From the NCBI GenBank assembly GCA_905250025.1, contig CAJNOJ010000134.1, positions 211,419 through 275,418 of the forward strand: a stretch of DNA of 64,000 bases, written 5' to 3'. Below the pieces are notes generated by a model. The model was given only the letters and a program-made list of their open reading frames with translations. It was not told the origin of the DNA and ran no database searches. Within the stretch, counting starts at the first letter, position 1, and each line of letters starts with the position of its first letter. A program made the translations under genes and the position numbers. Below, one piece after another: positions 1-10,673 of the stretch. Source of the DNA: Adineta ricciae. Its lineage: Eukaryota > Rotifera > Eurotatoria > Adinetida > Adinetidae.

Positions 1-1717
1 CCGATATCGAAGATCGAGAAAAGATTATGATGACCGGTGTATTGAGTTTGAAAGCAAAAAAGATTCGCGGTGTTATGACGAATTTAGAGGATGTTTTCAT
101 GCTTGAAGCAAATCGAATTGTTGACGATGAACTCGTTCTCAATGTTTATGGTTATGGTTATTCGAGAATTCCTGTTTATGAAGGACAAAAGTCAGTTGAA
201 TATTACAGAAGAAATTGTTTTCGATTGAAATCTTCCTGTTGTTTAGAAATAACATCATCGGCTTGGTTTATGCCCGTGATTTTGCTTTGCCCGATACTGA
301 TTCAGGAAAATTTACTGTACGAAACATCATGAATTTCTGCAAACATCGTTATGGAACATCGATCACTCCAGATGATTCCAGTTATGATGTGTTTAATCTA
401 TTCAAAAAAGGTTTACCAATACGAAAAAGAATTGTTATGGAAAACGTTTGTATTTTGTACTTTTAGAACAATATCATTTGGGTGTGGTTGTCGAGTATGA
501 CAATACGAGTGAAAAAGATCCTCGTGCCAAAGCGATTGGAATTGTTACATTAGAAGATATTATTGAAGAAATGATTCAGGAAGAAATTGTTGATGAAACA
601 GATGTATTCAGTAAGTTCAGTGATGCCCGATGACTCGTTGATGAATTGACTTCCGATTGCTTATTCTTTAGCTGATAATCGTCGAAAAGTTCGGAATGTT
701 CTTTCTCAAGCGCAAGATTTCTCTGTTTTTATTGGTCATAACTCCAATGAAGCGATAAGTAAAATATCCGCGCAAATGAAAGTCGCTATTTTTCAATTTC
801 TTTCCACAAGTAAACCCATCCTTATTTTACATTGTCTCATATGTCTCTTATTCGACAATCTAGGTGTCGAACCATTCAAAGAAAAATACATTTCACCGAA
901 TATATTAAGTCTTCTACTAAATGCTGATTTGTACAAAGAATACGAATTCAATGAAGACGAAGCAAAATCGGGAAAAACTACGTATATATATGAATATGGT
1001 AAAGCAGTGGATTATTTCGTTTTGATCGTCAATGGAAATGCAGAGTTAGAAACGGGAAAAGAAAAAATTGTCAGTGAAATTGGATCGTTTTACTATTTTG
1101 GTGCTAGTGCATTATACGTAAGAGTCCAATAACGAAGTTTTTCTTGGTAAAAATCACCTTATGTTGTTCTTTAGAGCCCCGATGAGAAAATTGATGATCT
1201 CATTCGTTCAAAATCGAACAAATTTCGTCCGTTTACTCCTGATTTCAGTTTGCGTGTTAGTGAAACTGTACAAATCTTACGTATACGTCGTGTTCATTGG
1301 CTAGCTGCTGTTCGTGCGACATATTTCGAAAGGAAACAAACACCGAACGATAATGCATCGCTATTGGATTCCAGCGGTAAGAAAGTTGATCTCTTAGCAC
1401 AAGAATTAGAGAAGGTTGACAATGTTGATCCAGTCAATGCGACCGGTAGCATAGCCGAAGAACAGACACGTCAGCGAACATCATCATTAGCATTAACTGT
1501 TGCATCAGATAGTGGAGTTGATTACGAAAAGATTCTGGCTGAACAATTCGATAAATCCGATATAACCAATTCAAATAAAATTCTCTCAAACATGACAATA
1601 AATTCCGAAAGAAACACTCCGACTCTGACAGAAAAGCGACGAAAACAATTATTTCGTTCGTCGACAACAACAGCAGCCACGCCACCTTCACTAACTGGCG
1701 AGAGCCCAAAATACTGA
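1..1717 (+). CDS. CNNM/ACDP-type metal transporter, C-terminal part (5' end outside window)
   Basis: Cyclin M family proteins carry Mg2+ and other divalent metals across the membrane. Only the cytosolic half lies here. Six exons read in one frame: 1-190, 247-410, 467-610, 672-809, 864-1117 and 1175-1717, with introns of 54-61 bp. The peptide starts inside the linker and first CBS motif (VMTNLEDVFML, then YSRIPVY), continues with the second CBS motif (IGIVTLEDIIEEMIQEEIVDETD), which is the family hallmark, and then a cyclic-nucleotide-binding-like fold (YKEYEFNEDEAK, VLIVNGNAELETGKEK). The C-terminal tail of about 120 residues is polar and disordered. The DUF21 membrane domain must lie upstream of position 1. 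AATAAA at 1976-1981 is a likely polyadenylation signal. Confidence 0.9.
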
Positions 1718-2933
1718 CAATGACATAGTCATCACTCGTGTTTGTGTGTATGTGTGTGTAAAAAAAACAGTGCACGGAATGTAATTCTCAACTTTAAAGT
1801 AGAACAGTGACGTATTGTCGTGTTTTTGCACATGCTTTGCTTGTTCTTGTTATTACCATTCATGTCATATCCATGTAATCAATTGATTTCTTTCGTGTAT
1901 TTATATGGTTCATTGATTCTATTTTTCTAATTATATGTCTAACACAATCTGCAATTAAATCGCTTTATGATTTCTAATAAATTATATGGATAAAATACTG
2001 TCGTTCTTTGAATATGTTGCTTTGACGCATTAGTCAACCGATGAATGCGATGATATTCCAAAATTGAGTGTACGGGAGCGAAATATTATGCGAGAAGGTT
2101 CGAAAATCAATTGATTAAACGAGAAATGATGACGATACCTCGCTTTTTTTATGGGTTTGAGATTGTTATAAATATGTGATTGAAGAAGCACATGAAACTG
2201 TTTAGACAATACAAATATCATTGAAATTTTTTTTATAAAGTAAAAGAAAATGTCATAGTTGAAGATTCGAATGTACAAATTTTAAATTTAGAAGTTGAAA
2301 ACTTAAAGGAGTTTAACAGTCAAATAGAGTATATGGTTTGTACATTATTTTTTTTGTCTGAATGGACTGTATATCTCATCTGTATCAACTATAACGAAAT
2401 CATTATATCCACTGACTGTCATTATTCTTCCATCTTTTCTTTAATATTACCATTCGAATACGATACTGATAGTCACTCATAGATCCGACAGTCGTCCAAG
2501 TTTGTGATGATACATCGTATACCTGGTCTTGCTTCGTAGTTTGAAACTACGCAGAATGGTTTGTAACGAAGCGAATGTCCGTAATGGAAAAGTGGGGGGT
2601 GAGAAATCACGAAAATGTCGAAGTGTATATTGAGTACAATCACACTCAACCCTTGTCTCATGATGGGTTTTTAATATGTTATACTACCTGGCATGAGAAT
2701 TTTTAAATACGAAAATATTTTAGATTTTTAACAAGTAGACTTCTTTTAAAATAAACTGATTTCTGGGTGAGAAATTACAACAAATGATCGTCTGCCTGCC
2801 GTTCGAAACGATCACATAGGATTCGATCACTATCCCTGTCATGTTGCAACGAGTTTTATAAAATGTCTGTGTGTTTGTTTTTTTATTTAAAAGACTTGAA
2901 CAAAAATATTCGTGTTCATCGTCGTCGACAGAT
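1718..2933. other. Intergenic, no gene seen
   Basis: AT-rich spacer between the converging CNNM and ML-domain genes. It holds a GT-rich microsatellite near 1740-1760 and the AATAAA at 1976. Open frames here are short and have no coding character. Confidence 0.6.
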
Positions 2934-3569
2934 TTATTTTCGAACTTCGATTTTAGGCATTAAAACGCAGCCAGTTTGACCTGTTGCGGATAAGAAGTCG
3001 ATTTGAGCTTTAACTGTTGCCTTGGATCCAATAGGAATTGATGAGGTGAAATTCATTGCAATGACCATTTTTTGATTACCCTAAATAAAGTCATTCGTCG
3101 TTGAATCGAATCAGATAACAAGGAAACTTCTTACAGCATTAACTGGACATGGACAAGTTGGACAAGCCTTACACCAATCATCATACGTACATGAGCCAAC
3201 ACAGTTTTCACATTTAATTTTCACGGGAAAACCCAAAGCTGTAGCAACTAAATCGTATTTGGTCTAAAAACTCCACGTTGTCACTTGTCGATAAGGAAAA
3301 ATGTTTCGTATTACCTGAAGTGGATTGACGATGTTTTCGCTAACATCAACATCCAATGTGAATGTCGCAGGACCAGGTACTTTGATTGGATATGGAGAAA
3401 TAGCAAGACTTTTTAGTTTGATTTGGTCCGAAGCCCCACCACAATTGGAAAAGGTTTGTCCATCGACAATAACCTAGAGAGGCGAGTTCTGATGGTTGTT
3501 TTCAATAAAAATCTCCAGTCTTACCAATGCAACAAAGAGAACAAAGACAAGCGAATAAGTCGATAACAT
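2934..3569 (-). CDS. ML-domain secreted lipid-binding protein (NPC2 / GM2-activator / PG-PI transfer type)
   Basis: Four phase-0 exons on the minus strand: 3525-3569, 3315-3473, 3135-3263 and 2934-3080, with introns of 51-54 bp, giving 159 residues. It begins with a hydrophobic signal peptide (MLSTYSLVFVLFVAL). The mature part shows the MD-2-related lipid-recognition layout: FSNCGG near the start, PGPATFTLDVDV, FPVKIKCENCVG, a cysteine-rich CPTCPCP loop, and a C-terminal strand ending TGCVLMPKIEVRK. Such proteins bind lipids in the lysosome or outside the cell. The even cysteine pattern supports a folded secreted domain. Which lipid it binds cannot be read from the sequence. Confidence 0.8.
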
Positions 3570-4025
3570 TTTATCTTTATTCTCGTCGAGGAGTTTATGA
3601 AAAATTTGTCTCGATATCAGTCTTTTATATACAAAGAACAGTTTTCTTATCGCTGTACTTGAGATGAAGTATTTTCCTTCATAAAAAATCTTATTTTCGA
3701 ATGATTTACGCGTTTAAATATCACAAAATCGGACATTGTAAAAGATAAGAATGGCTAGTAAATCATAAAAAAGATTGATCAAAGTTTTATAACATTGTCC
3801 AAAGATCACCTTATGAAAATCTTGTTTATCGATCGTTTCTCAGCAAACATATCCATGAGAAAAGGCTTGTTTACAATCGAAATAACACGTAGAACGACGT
3901 ACAAAATATGTCGTTGGCTAAACGCGTTTTCGTCAAGGTCAAGAAGAAAAGAACGCATAACGAGTATCATATAAATGTAAACACAAGGCAAATTTTCCCA
4001 CACGACAATACCATTTTTTTGTACT

Positions 4026-4961
4026 ATGGAATCGATCGTTACCAATACACGGTTATTTAAATATGCGAAAAAAGAAACGACACCGTTTCGATTATTCGTT
4101 CAAAAAGTCAAACATGACTGGTCATTTGTCTTCTCTGGAATGTTGGCGTTTAATATTCTACTCGCACTTTTACCAATGGCGATCACATTGTTCGGTATTC
4201 TTGGTCTTGTTCTTGATAATCACCCAGATTTGAGGAATAATATCAAAAAGAAAATAATCGATTCGTTCCCTGTAGAGACGAGACATAGTATAAGACAAAT
4301 TATAAACATGGCTTTTCAAAAATTGCATCGTGATGCTGGATTTATCTTTGGTTTTGGTTTGTTATTTGCGATTCTTGGAAGTTCGAGATTATTCGTTGCG
4401 ATGGATCGATGTTTAACGATTATCTATCGAGTTGAAGAACGAAAATTTCTTCGCAAGTATCTTTTAGCAATCGCGATGTTGTTTCTTTTTCTGATTTTAA
4501 TCCCAACAATGGTCACTGCTTCACAATTACCCGCGTTACTTCTCGGTATGATTCCTAACTTCGGTGGACGCTTCGTCGTATATATTTTCGGTTTGTTAAC
4601 GAGTTTATTCTTATCATTTATACTCTTTGAAATCATTTACTTCATTATACCGAATAAGAAAATGACGATTAAAGAAACTTGGTGCGGTGCGTTGGCTGCT
4701 GCCATTGGTTTACAACTATTTATGATCGTTTTTCCGATCTACGTGAAAAATTTCATGGCGAGTTACACGGGTCAAATTGGATTTGTTGTGATTTTACTTA
4801 TATTTCTGTTCTATTCGGCTGTTATTTTTATATTAGGTGCCCAAATTAATGCTTTCTTTTTTGAACACATTCAACCATTGCCGGTGTCAATAGGAACGTT
4901 CGTTAGTGCTATTGCTGATGAATATCGCGAACGAGAAACACGAGAACCATTGAACGTTTGA
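4026..4961 (+). CDS. YihY/BrkB (UPF0761) family membrane protein, bacterial type
   Basis: A single uninterrupted 311-residue frame. Residues ~30-290 hold about six hydrophobic segments. The family signature FSGMLAFNILLALLPMAI corresponds to the bacterial YihY segment in which a conserved membrane helix follows a short amphipathic N-terminus. The following EKT-like middle and the C-terminal GQIGFVVILLIFLFYSAV...GAQINAFFFE pattern are also typical. The family is widespread in bacteria and has no settled function. There is no intron, while neighbouring animal genes have one every 100-200 bp, so a bacterial origin is inferred. It has a normal ATG, a TATA-like ATATAAAT about 55 bp upstream (near 3970) and the same AT-rich codon use as its neighbours, so it seems adapted to the host. 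Contamination is unlikely given animal-type genes on both sides. Confidence 0.87.
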   Translation: MESIVTNTRLFKYAKKETTPFRLFVQKVKHDWSFVFSGMLAFNILLALLPMAITLFGILGLVLDNHPDLRNNIKKKIIDSFPVETRHSIRQIINMAFQKLHRDAGFIFGFGLLFAILGSSRLFVAMDRCLTIIYRVEERKFLRKYLLAIAMLFLFLILIPTMVTASQLPALLLGMIPNFGGRFVVYIFGLLTSLFLSFILFEIIYFIIPNKKMTIKETWCGALAAAIGLQLFMIVFPIYVKNFMASYTGQIGFVVILLIFLFYSAVIFILGAQINAFFFEHIQPLPVSIGTFVSAIADEYRERETREPLNV

Positions 4962-5491
4962 TAAATCGAATCTTTCAATGATGTACTTTGAAATTTGTCA
5001 TAAAAAAACAAATATTAGTGGGTAGATTTAATAGAATAATTAATTTCATAAATATTTATTTACATTTCCTCCCCGACGGTTCAGTAAATAAACTTAATAA
5101 TGAAAATTTTTTTATTATACGCCTACTTCTTCGTCATCACTCGTTGTGGTCAATTCCAACTATTCTTTGCAGTCTTTTCGATCACTGAAATTAAAATATA
5201 GATTGATCAAACCGTGTTATTCAGTGCAATTCGGAATATTGACTCATGTTTCTATATCATCATGGAACATAGCAGATGTTTCTATTTGATTTTCTCTGAC
5301 ATTTTCAAGTATTTCTAATCATATCGAGAGATTTTGGTTTGGTCTCGAATGTTTTCTGTTCATGATATTCTTCTTTATTGAATTTGATGAAGATAAATTC
5401 GCAAATGAAGAACAAAAAAAAAGAGTTTTTATTCAATTTTTTGTTTCACAGAGTATCGACAAAATTGGATGTTTATTTCGTTGCTGCTTGA
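4962..5491. other. Intergenic, no gene seen
   Basis: Spacer between the YihY-like gene and the 3' end of the peptide precursor on the opposite strand. Short plus-strand frames here lie opposite the precursor's last exon or in AT-rich sequence and are not supported. Confidence 0.55.
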
Positions 5492-6655
5492 TTAATTTTG
5501 ATCATTGGAATGATGACGATGCATATGTCGTCCCGAATAACGAAGCATTCCTAATGGGCGGACACCACGTTTGAAGAAATCATTGCCTGACAACGAATCC
5601 AAACTCTAAACAACATACGAATGTTCAAAACATATTCGTTCAAATTGTCTTCTTCTACCTTTTTAAAAAAATCGTTTCCGTTCAATGAATCTAGGCTCTA
5701 AATGCAACAAAAGGTCAGCAATGAAAGAGACACATCTAACTGATGAACTACCTTTTTGAAGAAATCATTTCCACTTAATGAATCCAAGCTCTAGAAGAAC
5801 GCAAAATCATGAAAAAAAAGTCTTTTCATGCAAAGATTCTTACCTTCTTGAAGAAATCATTGCCAGACAAGGAATCCAAGCTCTAAAGATACGCGAAGGA
5901 AGAATTAATCGAAGTCGAACAACATAGAAACAAACCTTCTTGAAGAAATCTGATCCGGATAAGGAATCTAATGTTCGTTTCTAAGAATTCAAAGTCAATT
6001 TGGAAAGAATATATCGGATTAAGTATGAATAACTATTTACTTCTTCTTCACGTTTGAAAAAATCATTGCCAGATAACGAATCAAGACTCTAAACAAAGCA
6101 TTTTTTTGTGAAAAAAGAAAGAAATGAACTTGCAATGAATATTTACTTTTTTGAAGAAATCCGAGCCGGCGAGGGAATCGAGTGTTCGTTTCTAAAAGAT
6201 TTTCTTCGAAATCTTCTCAGAAAAGAAATTCTCGACTTACCTCATCTTCACGTTTGAAAAAATCATTGCCAGACAGACTGTCAAGACTCTAAAACATCCA
6301 AATTCCTTCGAAACCAATTCACTTTCCTAACTAACACTTACTTTTTTGAAAAAATCCGAGCCAGATAATGAATCAAGTGTACGCTTCTAAAAAAATCATC
6401 AATTAATCATTCTCAAACACCTTGAATTACAACATTCGATTGTTTTATGTCCGTCCAAGGACTCGTGCAAATAAATTTAACCTTTTAATATAACAGCAAT
6501 TATCCAAATGTGACTTTTCTTTATCACAGATTATTTTCGACATATCAGAGCAAATCTCGTGTTCATCATCAACAAACACTTACTTTTTCTTCGTCACCCA
6601 TGGTGCCTAATTGACAGAGAGCAGCAATAAGGAAAGCAATAAGAACTGTCGACAT
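5492..6655 (-). CDS. Multi-copy neuropeptide precursor, pedal peptide/orcokinin-like
   Basis: Ten exons in phase 0 on the minus strand: 6584-6655, 6342-6386, 6241-6288, 6147-6191, 6041-6088, 5936-5980, 5844-5882, 5752-5790, 5659-5697 and 5492-5605. Together they encode 177 residues. Exon 1 is a signal peptide (MSTVLIAFLIAALCQLG). Each other exon carries one peptide copy, (T/S)LDSL(S/A/N)G(S/N)DFF, flanked by KK or KR dibasic cleavage sites. The nine copies are TLDSLSGSDFF twice, TLDSLAGSDFF once, SLDSLSGNDFF five times and SLDSLNGNDFF once. The last exon adds a basic His-rich tail. Exon sizes of 39, 45 and 48 bp indicate growth by exon duplication. The xLDSLxGxxF core resembles orcokinin/pedal peptides and nematode NLP-14/15; that family assignment is inferred. 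No amidation glycine precedes the dibasic sites, so peptides would end in a free -FF. Confidence 0.85.
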
Positions 6656-6743
6656 TGTAGCAGTAGTCATAATATGATTTGGGTAGAAACAACCTGTTGG
6701 ATTTTTCTATGTGAAGCAATCTGGAATTGATGAACCCGTTCGA

Positions 6744-6751
6744 TTTATATA
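6744..6751 (-). promoter_or_regulatory. TATA box of the peptide precursor
   Basis: TATATAAA on the minus strand lies about 90 bp upstream of the precursor ATG at 6655. It is the only strong TATA match in this upstream region. Confidence 0.5.
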
Positions 6752-6783
6752 CCCTCTCATATTTTTTCAAGAGAAAAGGAATC

Positions 6784-6830
6784 ACTCTCTCTCCCACTCT
6801 CTCTTTCTCTCTCTCTCTCTCTTTTCTCTA
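6784..6830. repeat. (CT)n microsatellite
   Basis: Interrupted CT/TC run of about 45 bp directly upstream of the precursor promoter. Confidence 0.85.
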
Positions 6831-7298
6831 TTGTATGACACAATCATCGTCTTTCTCAGCACGACTAAAACTCCATTTTCGAAAAACATTCTTCTCAAGC
6901 TCAAGGATTAATAAGCGAAGCACATCAATAAAGGTGATGATAATCTCCAGACATTTTCCAGTAAATGGAATTTGGAAAGATGGAATTGACCATTATTTAT
7001 CTTTTGGATTCTTTTGCGTCGTTCTATTTGTCGATCGTTTTGCACCGATCGCATCAATTATTACTTAACGGAGAAGCAAAACGAGAGAAGAAATACGAGA
7101 CGAACATCTACAATTATCAATTTGAAAACACCTACATTCATTTCCTTTCGGATATGAATAGGAATATTAATGTTATCTAATGGATACTTTATTCCTATAA
7201 AACAACGAACTATATTCTTACGCCAGCGATTCAATAATCAGGGGAAATAGAGAAGAGAAGATCCGCACATCGAAATGAAACAAAGGTCAATATAACGA
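6831..7298. other. Intergenic, no gene seen
   Basis: Spacer between the precursor promoter and the 3' end of the GPCR gene. The two overlapping open frames in it are AT-rich and show no recognisable domain. Confidence 0.5.
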
Positions 7299-8366
7299 TC
7301 ATGTTTGTTGGTTATATTTCATCGTGATTTGATTGGTTTGACTATGATAAGCAGCTGAAATCGGATCTGGCGGAATGATTCTAACTTCACTAATTATTGC
7401 CAAATTTGGTCGTTGAATGTTCAATAGTAATCGTTTAACTTCTTGTCGAAAGATTTTTCCAGTGAGAGTGTAGAGATAGAAAGCAGAACAACAATTGATG
7501 TAAAGAATGAGAACAGAAACTTGAAAGAAGAAGTTTTCTTTGGTTAATTCCAACGAATCTTTCAATTGATTGAATGTTAGTGTTGAATATGCCTTTGATA
7601 TTCCCGATGGTGTTACAAGAATAACGAAGAAAAATACTTGAACTAAAAGCATCATAATCATCTGATGATCTTTTTTCTTCAATAAACGATGTTGTTGACG
7701 AGAGGCCTGAAGATTCGCGGGTAATGGACGGACTTGTTGCCGAATTTTTTGAACATTTCTTATTGTCACATAACCAAAGCTCAACATGAACATTGGAGGA
7801 ATTAAAGAGAATAGAATAAGAAATAAAACATCATTGTATGTTCGACAGACTTGATTTGGACAATAACAATTCAATGGAAATTGATTCGGTACAGCTACAT
7901 AACAATAGAATGTTTGTCCATAAAATACACAAGCAAATAACGTTGTATACATCACCATACGTCGAGCATTGTGAATACGACTGAAAGAGCGTATGTTTGG
8001 ATTTGTACTTGATGATGCCCATCGATCGACACTAGCGTAGACAAGAAAACAAGCACTCAAAGACAGTGACATGTATGTGATATAGAAACGGATTTGACAC
8101 ACCACGGTGCTCCATGCGGTTGGATCAAGATTATAACCAGAAAGTAATCTTGTTAAAAGGCCAATCCATAAACAAAGGATGTTTGCAAGTGTTGAAGAAA
8201 GAAAATAGAACGCACACGAATTCGTTCGAAGGGATTGACGTGTCAATATAAATACATTTAAGATATTCCCAATTGTTCCGAAAATTAATAATGGAATTGG
8301 TATCGATCGATTTAGATACATAGCAACATGAAGAAGGGTGGCAATAGTTTCATTTTTTGCATCCAT
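7299..8366 (-). CDS. Rhodopsin-family (class A) GPCR, orphan
   Basis: Intronless seven-transmembrane protein of 355 residues. The first in-frame ATG is at 8366; the open frame extends upstream only through a TTG codon. TM1 carries FGTIGNILNVFILTRQ with the class A GN motif. TM3 ends in VYASVDRW in place of DRY. Two extracellular cysteines (CQIRFY before TM3 and CYCPNQVC in loop 2) can form the usual disulfide. After TM6 and TM7 the tail begins KIFRQEVKRLLL, an amphipathic helix 8. An N-glycosylation site (NETI) lies near the N-terminus. Layout and motifs match the large bdelloid families of peptide-receptor-like GPCRs. The ligand is unknown. Confidence 0.85.
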   Translation of the reverse strand: MDAKNETIATLLHVAMYLNRSIPIPLLIFGTIGNILNVFILTRQSLRTNSCAFYFLSSTLANILCLWIGLLTRLLSGYNLDPTAWSTVVCQIRFYITYMSLSLSACFLVYASVDRWASSSTNPNIRSFSRIHNARRMVMYTTLFACVFYGQTFYCYVAVPNQFPLNCYCPNQVCRTYNDVLFLILFSLIPPMFMLSFGYVTIRNVQKIRQQVRPLPANLQASRQQHRLLKKKDHQMIMMLLVQVFFFVILVTPSGISKAYSTLTFNQLKDSLELTKENFFFQVSVLILYINCCSAFYLYTLTGKIFRQEVKRLLLNIQRPNLAIISEVRIIPPDPISAAYHSQTNQITMKYNQQT

Positions 8367-8441
8367 ACGCAAATGAAAATAACGAGAAATGAGTTGAAGA
8401 AAATAATGAGATGAAAGAAAACTTCCTGAACTTGTCTTCAA

Positions 8442-9303
8442 AACCTTTCTTTCGTAGGTGATGCGAAAAATAATTAATCACATAGACGTGAAGAATCGCG
8501 ATGCCAACATCATTGAAACTTTCTTAAATTTAACCACAGTGAATATCTTTTTCTCTGCATTTTACTTTAACTTTTCAGTAACGATATCAATCCATAACAA
8601 TCAACAACATAGTAAAAAGGTTTATACATGTAAATTTTAGGAGAATCCATTTGATATCAGCAGGTGTTATAGAATCATTCTTTTTAGAGAACTCAGCTCG
8701 GATATTCCGGTAGGTAAAAAGGATAATTGCACGACATTCTGATGTTCACAGAGTACATTGAAACAGTTGTAAACCCAAACTGAATAAACTGCAATTTTTG
8801 TTTTGATTTTCTCATAGTTCGATCAATCATCTTGAGAATGTATATCTGCATTCAATTTTGTTGCTGTATAATGATATTAAGATAAAGATTTAATGGAGCC
8901 GAAAGATTTGTTGTTTCTGGTGAGGAGAAAGAAAAAGAATAACAATACGAAGTGAACAAAAATAGCATGGAAATATGTGTTTTAAGAAATCCGAATTACT
9001 TAGACCACGTTTTGTATTCAATCATGTGAGCTTATTGGCATCCACACGGCTACAAGTTCTCCACGGGTTCTACCCACATTCGTTTTGTTGAAATAGAACA
9101 CCGATGTATGTTCTTAAAAATAGAACTACAAATATTTCTATATAAGTCATTGAGGGTGTTTATGTGCATTCGATGTTGTTTCTATATAATGATGTTTAAT
9201 GGAGGCGAACGATTTGTTGTTTTTGGTGTTGGAACGAGAAAACAGATAAATACGAAGACGAATCAATAAAAGCATATGAAATCTGGTTTTGATTCATTTG
9301 AAA
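8442..9303. repeat. Non-coding spacer with a diverged direct repeat
   Basis: No gene is seen. Two diverged copies of a roughly 110-120 bp block lie at about 8836-8957 and 9155-9264. Both share a TGCATTC...TTGTT...TATAATGAT stretch, TTTAATGGAG.CGAA.GATTTGTTGTTT and a closing AATACGAAG.GAA. The offset is about 310-320 bp, so this may be an old tandem duplication or two copies of a small dispersed repeat. Confidence 0.55.
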
Positions 9304-9729
9304 ATGTCTTCTTGTATTGACAATAATTGTGTTCTTTACTTGCTGATCGTAGTGCTTTGTCTCAATGGTATGATTAAAACATGAATCGAAAACAATTTTT
9401 ACACAATATTTTTTGTAGTGATCGTTATCAATTCGATTGAAATTCGTGTAGAAAATCGAGGTGCTTATGTTGCTCGTATTCTCGTCCGTTATCAGACTTC
9501 AAAAAATGAAGAGAAAATGTCGAATTCAGGTAGCTTAACATCATTCCAATCCAAAAATGTCGTCATCGAAAACAATGCCAAATCTATTGAAATTGATATT
9601 CAAATGTATGTATTCTTCAATACATTACGAACGATATTGAAGACATCAAATCCATGTCCACATACAAGATGTTTTGTAGTATGGGGAACAATTGTTAAAG
9701 CAGAGTGGAATGAACTATGTTGTCAATGA
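9304..9729 (+). CDS. Small secreted beta-sandwich-like protein, unidentified
   Basis: Two exons, 9304-9367 and 9419-9729, with a 51-bp intron, give 124 residues. The N-terminus is a plausible signal peptide (NNCVLYLLIVVLCLN). The mature part reads as alternating strands: IEIRVENRGAYVARILVRYQ, a polar loop, then VVIENNAKSIEIDIQMYVF and a closing CFVVWGTIVKAEW...CC. The NxGAYVAR...Y pattern followed by strand-turn-strand superficially recalls the C-terminal beta-sandwich domain of bacterial cholesterol-dependent cytolysins. Only a lone domain is present and no pore-forming region is seen. That resemblance is weak and no function is claimed. Confidence 0.6.
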
Positions 9730-9890
9730 CAAATTATTTCAATGAAAATATCTCTCATAGAAAAATAAAGACTTTTCATAATCTTCAAATAAGAATCACG
9801 CGAAATTCTTTTCGTTATTTATTTTAGATTTGCAAATCAGGATTTTACGAATAGACATGCGAAAAGGATATGTTCGTTTGAATAACGACA

Positions 9891-10456
9891 TTACGACCAA
9901 TAGCCTTGGCGAATATACGCTCGATTGCATAATCTGCGTCTGTCATCATTAGACAGTCCGCGTAACCAAGACTTGTATGTTCCTCGATTAGCTTCAAAAC
10001 AATCAGCAGCTGCCTTATCGCATTCGCAAACTTTACGACCGCATGTTCCATGTGCATCCGTACATTGCAATTGACCATTTGATAATCTATCATACTTATA
10101 TGATGCCCAATAGGGTGAACAATTACTATTCTGAACACTATCATAGCATTCATCATGTGTTTTGCAACAATAATCGGTTGAATCTAAAAATTCATTACCA
10201 TACGCTCCCGGTCCACACCTAATGAAAAAAAAACACATTCTTTTGTACTTTTATTTATTCAAATTCGGAAGAATAAACTCTCAGAAACGTCTTTCATTAC
10301 CTACCAACATCCATAACCATAATAATCCCAACGAGAATACCCTTTATGACTAATCATCCTGCCAAAATCCCAAAGATCCATTTTACTTGCATTTACTTTC
10401 ACACCACAAAGACAACATCCCAGTAGGAAAACTAAAAATGCTCGTAAAGCATTCAT
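9891..10456 (-). CDS. Secreted phospholipase A2
   Basis: Two exons on the minus strand, 10305-10456 and 9891-10218, with an 84-86 bp gap between them, give 159 residues. After a signal peptide (MNALRAFLVFLLGCCLCG) comes the calcium-binding loop YGCWCGPGAYG, then the active-site helix with CCKTHDECYD (catalytic His, calcium-binding Asp), and later CECDKAAADCF, which supplies the second catalytic-network Asp. Abundant cysteines fit the disulfide-rich fold. The enzyme hydrolyses the sn-2 ester of phospholipids outside the cell. The intron splits the calcium loop inside its Trp codon. A digestive or lipid-signalling role is likely; nothing in the sequence favours a specialised one. Confidence 0.9.
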
Positions 10457-10673
10457 TTTCACCGTTGTTTTGTTCTTAGTTTACACAAACTATCGAAAGG
10501 TTTATATAGTGTTCGTAAATGTTAACATGAAAAGGTCATTTGATTGCTGAAAGTGAGGCATTTCCTCAAAAACAAACTCGGAATTCAAATCGATTTCACA
10601 ATCATAAACACTTCCTCAATATGAGAAATATCAAAACTAGTCATTGAAAATAAATTTCATTGTTTATACAATC

